In this document: positions 6,162 to 9,458 of the stretch, piece by piece
Position numbering within the stretch: the stretch's first letter is position 1
Layout: the number at the start of each line of letters is the position of its first letter
From: Sulfidibacterium sp964473395
GTDB taxonomy: Bacteria; Bacteroidota; Bacteroidia; Bacteroidales; F082
Assembly (NCBI GenBank): GCA_964473395.1
Contig: CAYYOW010000085.1
Coordinates: forward strand, 1 to 9,458
Direction: 5' to 3'
DNA length: 9,458 bases
Notes under the pieces: generated by a model
What the model was told of the DNA's origin: nothing
The model's database searches: none
Seen by the model: only the letters and a program-made list of their open reading frames with translations
Made by a program: the position numbers and the translations under genes

Positions 6162-6575
6162 TTACCTTTTGGGACTGGTCGCCAGGATGATTTTATGTTT
6201 GGTTTTGTACTCGGTATTTATTTGGTTTATCGCATCAATTACCGTTACAATATCTTGCACAGGAACAGATTTGTCGGCACGTAAAACAATGGTTGCTTGT
6301 GTATTAGCTCTTATTTTACTGTAAATCTGCTGCTCAAGCTGAGAAGGCTTTATCGGCTTGTCTTCAAGAAAAAAGTTACGTGATTTATTAATGTAAACCG
6401 ACAGGCTCTGCTTGGCCATAGTCTTGCTGTTACTGCTCGGTAACAGTAGCTTTATAGCATTGGGGGACACCAGGGTGGAGGTGAGCATAAAAAATATGAG
6501 AAGCAGAAACACCAGATCCGACATGGAGGCCATGTTGAAATGGGAGTCAATTTTATTTCGTGTTTCTATAGCCAT
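6162..6575 (-). CDS. exbD: Biopolymer transporter ExbD/TolR family protein
   Basis: A 137-residue inner-membrane protein with one transmembrane helix (about 20-37, DLVFLLLIFFMLTSTLVS) and a periplasmic domain. Asp20, in MASMSDLVFLLLIFFM, sits at the start of the helix in the position of the proton-conducting aspartate essential in ExbD and TolR. The C-terminal part has the family pattern VLRADKSVPVQDIVTVIDAI (98-117). With ExbB it forms the proton channel that energises TonB. It lies between exbB (59-base gap upstream) and tonB (11-base gap downstream) on the same strand, which favours an ExbBD-TonB role over a TolQR role. Length is normal. Confidence 0.93.
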   Translation of the reverse strand: MAIETRNKIDSHFNMASMSDLVFLLLIFFMLTSTLVSPNAIKLLLPSSNSKTMAKQSLSVYINKSRNFFLEDKPIKPSQLEQQIYSKIRANTQATIVLRADKSVPVQDIVTVIDAINQINTEYKTKHKIILATSPKR

Positions 6576-6634
6576 TTTTCCGGGTTGTTTGATGAGTTAA
6601 GAATATTTGTAATTTAATTCTCAGGTTTCGCACG

Positions 6635-7336
6635 TTATCTTTTCTTAGCCGGTTCATGCAGTAGATCCATAAACTCCGAAGTTCTTATTTCCAGGATGTT
6701 AACTACTTTTTGTATTCTTGCCACAAGTACATTGTAAAAGATATAAGCCATGATACCCACAATCAATCCGCCCACGGTAGTAATCATAGCCTGATAGATG
6801 CCTTGCGAAAGCAACTCGATATTGATATTATTGCCCGCCATGGACATGTCATAAAAAGCGCGTATCATGCCGATGACGGTTCCGAGAAACCCCAGCATAG
6901 GCGCGGCACCAGCAATGGTGGCCAGTCCGGCTACATTTTTCTCCAACTGCGAAACTTCCAGCTTTCCCACATTTTCAATGGCCGCGTTGATGTCGTTGAG
7001 CGGTTTCCCCAGTCTGAGCAATCCTTTCTCAATCATTCTGCCGATAGGCGAATTATTTGTCTGGCACAACGCCTTGGCCGAATCTAATTTGCCACTCAGA
7101 ATAAACTCCCTGATATTGTTCATGAAATTCTTATCTTCACGGGAGGATCTGCTGATGACAAAATATCTCTCGATGAAAATATAAACTGCAATCACCGAAA
7201 GTAATCCGAGAATGGCCATAATCCATCCTCCCTTTTCTACCAGTTGGATGATAGGCAGGCTTATTTCCCTCTTGCCCGCTTCTGTTCCCAGCACTTGGGC
7301 GGCTTCGTGTAGCTGAAGAATAATGGCTGTTATCAT
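6635..7336 (-). CDS. exbB: MotA/TolQ/ExbB proton channel family protein (ExbB)
   Basis: A 233-residue inner-membrane protein, the channel-forming partner of ExbD. Three membrane helices are visible: about 36-57 (GGWIMAILGLLSVIAVYIFIE), 137-160 (GLATIAGAAPMLGFLGTVIGMI) and 178-205 (the stretch with MITTVGGLIVGIMAYIFYN). The signatures APMLGFLGTVIGMI (145-158) and TTVGGLIVGI (186-195) are characteristic of the family. A large cytoplasmic loop lies between helices 1 and 2. It is the first gene of the exbB-exbD-tonB series; the 270 bases upstream are shared with a divergent nhaD gene. I found no exact TAnnTTTG for it; the nearest is TACATTTA, about 20 bases before the ATG, so its promoter is unresolved. 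The N-terminal 30 residues are variable in the family. Confidence 0.93.
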   Translation of the reverse strand: MITAIILQLHEAAQVLGTEAGKREISLPIIQLVEKGGWIMAILGLLSVIAVYIFIERYFVISRSSREDKNFMNNIREFILSGKLDSAKALCQTNNSPIGRMIEKGLLRLGKPLNDINAAIENVGKLEVSQLEKNVAGLATIAGAAPMLGFLGTVIGMIRAFYDMSMAGNNINIELLSQGIYQAMITTVGGLIVGIMAYIFYNVLVARIQKVVNILEIRTSEFMDLLHEPAKKR

Positions 7337-7544
7337 AATTTATTCTTTAAAAGAAGTTAAATGTAAAAATACAAGCTGAACCGTTATTATACTTTTATCC
7401 GTCTGTTTTCTTTTAAACACCGGACTGTTAGTTAAACTAAAAAAGCAGAAAATTATTATACCGTTTGTAAAGAATAACGGGATGCAATTCAGACAACATC
7501 ATTAGATTAATTTTTCCTTTATACAGTAATTTAGCTTTTTAAGA

Positions 7545-7577
7545 TGTGAACAGAATTGAATTCTTTCCTTACATTTG
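7545..7577 (+). promoter_or_regulatory. Promoter of the first nhaD gene
   Basis: TACATTTGC at 7570-7578 matches TAnnTTTG followed by C exactly. A TGTG at 7545-7548, 21 bases upstream, matches the TTTG -33 element in three of four positions. The box ends 29 bases before the ATG at 7607, giving an inferred leader of about 25 bases. The orientation and distance match the boxes seen before the second nhaD gene and the aldehyde dehydrogenase. Confidence 0.65.
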
Positions 7578-7606
7578 CCGCTAATTATTAATTAACGCTA
7601 GTAAAT

Positions 7607-9052
7607 ATGTTTAGTTTTACCCTAATGGTGATAGTTTTTGTCCTCGGATATACCGCCATTGCTTTGGAACATCCTATAAAAATTGATAAAGCAGCCTCTG
7701 CACTAATGTTGGGCGTACTCGTTTGGGCTGTTTATTTGGTAGACGTTTCCAGCATTCTTTCCCTCGGATTTAGTGATGCCTGGAAGAATTTCAGCGACAG
7801 CTCCATGATGGCTGTTTTTCTGAAAGCCCATCCAGAAGCCACACTTTTAGAACGGATGAGATATTTTGTGGTTGATAATCAGGTTGTTGAACATCTTGGG
7901 GAAATTAGTGAAATTCTCTTCTTCCTGCTCGGCGCCATGACCATTGTGGAGACGGTAGATCAACATCAGGGGTTCAAGCTTATTACTGATAAAATTACAA
8001 CCACCAGTAAGGTAAAACTATTATGGATTCTGAGTATCCTCACCTTTTTTATGTCAGCCATTCTGGACAACCTTACAACGACCATCGTAATTGTTACCCT
8101 ATTAAATAAGTTAGTGGCCGATAAGAAGACCCGGTGGTTTTTTGCCAGTATGGTGATTATTGCTGCCAATGCGGGTGGCGCATTTTCGCCCATTGGCGAT
8201 GTAACAACCATTATGCTTTGGATAGGAGGGCAGGTTACCGCTGGCAATATTATTGCAATGGTATTTGTCCCCAGTGTTTTCAATATGCTTTTCCCTTTGC
8301 TTATTGTATCCGTTTACCTTAAAGGAACAGTGGAAAAGCCCAAAATTGATGCCAGTGAAACAGCTGCATTTACTACGCCATTCGACCGTAAACTTATGCT
8401 TTTTATGGGAATTGGTGCACTGATATTTGTTCCGATATTTAAAACAATTACGCATTTGCCTCCTTATATGGGAATGCTGTTTGGCTTAAGTGTAATTTGG
8501 GTTACCACAGAGTTAATCCATAAAGGTAAAACGATTGAGGATCGCCGAAAATTATCCGTTATGGGTGTACTAAAAAAGGTAGACATTCCGACTATTTTCT
8601 TCTTCCTCGGTATTTTGACGGCTGTTGCTGCACTTCAGTCTGCCGGTCATCTGGCGCTTGCCAGCCACTGGCTTGATAAAAACGTTCACAATATATACGG
8701 TATCAATGCTGCCATTGGTTTGCTCTCTTCTATTGTTGATAACGTACCTCTTACGGCCGGGGCTATGGGTATGTATCCTGTGTTGACACACGCTATGGTA
8801 ACTGCTTCTGCAGAGTCTGCTTACCTGCATCACTTTGTTCAGGATGGCGCATTCTGGGAGCTGCTGGCTTATGCTGCCGGAACAGGCGGAAGTATTTTGA
8901 TTATTGGTTCTGCTGCCGGTGTTGCCGCTATGGCATTGGAAAAAATTGACTTTATATGGTATATGAAGAAAATTAGTTGGCTGGCGCTAATCGGATATTT
9001 TGGCGGCATACTGATTTACTGGCTTCAAGACTTGGTTCTTTTCCACATGTGA
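7607..9052 (+). CDS. nhaD: NhaD-type sodium:proton antiporter
   Basis: A 481-residue polytopic inner-membrane protein of the ion transporter (CitM/ArsB) superfamily. It expels Na+ (and usually Li+) in exchange for protons. The two-fold internal repeat typical of the superfamily is visible as paired motifs: SAILDNLTTTIV (150-161, Asp154-Asn155) and SSIVDNVPLTAGAMG (374-388, Asp378-Asn379); and NAGGAFSPIGDVTTIMLW (188-205, Asp198) and GTGGSILIIGSAAGVAAM (425-442). The start at MFSFTLMVIVFVLGY places the first helix at residue 2, as in the neighbouring paralog. It stands alone in its transcript or with the second copy: another nhaD begins 188 bases downstream with its own -7 box, and no strong terminator lies between them. 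It is divergent from exbB. Substrate specificity is known for the family, not shown here. Confidence 0.92.
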   Translation: MFSFTLMVIVFVLGYTAIALEHPIKIDKAASALMLGVLVWAVYLVDVSSILSLGFSDAWKNFSDSSMMAVFLKAHPEATLLERMRYFVVDNQVVEHLGEISEILFFLLGAMTIVETVDQHQGFKLITDKITTTSKVKLLWILSILTFFMSAILDNLTTTIVIVTLLNKLVADKKTRWFFASMVIIAANAGGAFSPIGDVTTIMLWIGGQVTAGNIIAMVFVPSVFNMLFPLLIVSVYLKGTVEKPKIDASETAAFTTPFDRKLMLFMGIGALIFVPIFKTITHLPPYMGMLFGLSVIWVTTELIHKGKTIEDRRKLSVMGVLKKVDIPTIFFFLGILTAVAALQSAGHLALASHWLDKNVHNIYGINAAIGLLSSIVDNVPLTAGAMGMYPVLTHAMVTASAESAYLHHFVQDGAFWELLAYAAGTGGSILIIGSAAGVAAMALEKIDFIWYMKKISWLALIGYFGGILIYWLQDLVLFHM

Positions 9053-9090
9053 TAATTAACTTCCTCTACTCGATTGATTCTAAGACTTTT

Positions 9091-9117
9091 TCTGATAATA
9101 AATTGTTTTTTATCGGA
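9091..9117 (+). other. Imperfect AT-rich hairpin between the two nhaD genes
   Basis: The arms 9091-9102 and 9106-9117 pair over 12 positions, with one T-T mismatch and one G-T pair, around a TTG loop. There is no run of Ts after the stem, so it is not a standard terminator. It could stabilise the 3' end of the first nhaD message or be a chance product of AT-rich sequence. The rest of 9053-9200 shows nothing distinctive. Confidence 0.25.
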
Positions 9118-9200
9118 TGTGCTTATCTGTACGAATTATAAAATACTGAAATTTTAAATTTAATTGATGGATATTGAACCATTACATATTAGAATTTAAA

Positions 9201-9208
9201 TAGTTTTG
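9201..9208 (+). promoter_or_regulatory. -7 box of the second nhaD gene
   Basis: TAGTTTTGCC contains an exact TAnnTTTG followed by C. It ends 32 bases before the ATG at 9241, a spacing close to that of the first nhaD promoter. The nearest TTG upstream (9174-9176) is 24 bases away, longer than usual. The box suggests that the second antiporter can be expressed independently of the first. Confidence 0.55.
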
Positions 9209-9240
9209 CCGATATTTTTTAACAAATAAAACAAAAAAAG

Positions 9241-9458
9241 ATGATAACTTTTATCTTGATGCTTATCGTGTTTGTCTTGGGTTACCTGGCTATTGCCATG
9301 GAAGAGCCTTTAAAGGTAGATAAAGCAGCTTCTGCCCTGTTGTTGGGGGTAGTCATTTGGGTCGTTTATATCCTTGGCCTTCCTGGTATTCTTAATCTGG
9401 GATTCAGCCCTTCGTGGGAGCATTTTCTGAAAAGTACGGATCTGGCTACCTTTAAGCA
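9241..9458 (+). CDS. nhaD: Second NhaD-type sodium:proton antiporter (partial, cut by the window end)
   Basis: Seventy-two residues from an ATG preceded by an A-rich stretch (ACAAAAAAAG) run off the right edge. The first 62 residues align without a gap to the NhaD protein upstream with 38 identities by hand count, including IVFVLGY, DKAASAL and LGFS. It is therefore clearly a paralog rather than a recent exact copy. Two membrane helices are covered (about 2-19 and 30-47). The catalytic Asp-Asn motifs lie beyond the window, so intactness cannot be judged. It has its own -7 box, which allows different regulation from copy one. Confidence 0.88.
   Translation, partial: MITFILMLIVFVLGYLAIAMEEPLKVDKAASALLLGVVIWVVYILGLPGILNLGFSPSWEHFLKSTDLATFK

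Noticed and set aside
1..9458. tRNA, rRNA, riboswitch, phage, toxin-antitoxin or defence modules
   Set aside because: I looked on both strands and saw no cloverleaf or ribosomal signature, no transposase or integrase and no restriction or toxin genes. The genes present are mostly housekeeping and transport functions.

Overview
The window reads as a chromosomal segment of a member of the Bacteroidota, probably class Bacteroidia. The evidence is the promoter style: five copies of the TAnnTTTG -7 box sit at plausible distances upstream of genes or repeats. Shine-Dalgarno sequences are weak, and the gene content fits (secreted C1B-type peptidase, an exbB-exbD-tonB block beside folC, YwbE, NhaD-type antiporters). 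A run of exactly 100 Ns shows that this is a draft or metagenome scaffold. No rRNA, tRNA, CRISPR array, intact transposase, phage gene or defence system is visible. I found nothing that qualifies as a clearly new biological system.

Layout from left to right. Positions 1-69 hold the C-terminal end of a rightward gene, possibly a TrkA_C/RCK_C-type domain, closed by a GC-rich hairpin that can act as a terminator on both strands. Next come two leftward single genes: an exported papain-like peptidase of the bleomycin hydrolase/PepC family (137-1345) and an ALDH7-type aldehyde dehydrogenase (1414-2970), which has its own terminator and its own -7 box. Positions 2971-3570 are a 600-base non-coding stretch with hairpins, a 55-base sequence present on both sides of the N gap, and a well-formed leftward promoter inside that repeat.

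Positions 3571-7336 carry five leftward genes in the order exbB, exbD, tonB, folC, ywbE. The first three encode an inner-membrane proton-motive-force transducer that powers TonB-dependent outer-membrane transport. FolC makes dihydrofolate and folylpolyglutamates, and a small YwbE protein follows it. folC probably also has its own promoter.

From 7337 the direction switches. Two NhaD-type Na+/H+ antiporter genes lie in tandem on the + strand (7607-9052, and 9241 to the window end), each with its own -7 box. Their first 62 residues align without gaps with 38 identities. The ion antiporters, the proton-driven Exb/Ton complex and the possible K+/cation-transport fragment at the left edge share an ion-gradient theme, but the window does not show that they are functionally linked.

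The points most worth checking are the N gap (a 55-base suffix/prefix overlap suggests that no sequence may be missing), the hairpin repeat carrying an outward promoter, and the tandem nhaD pair.
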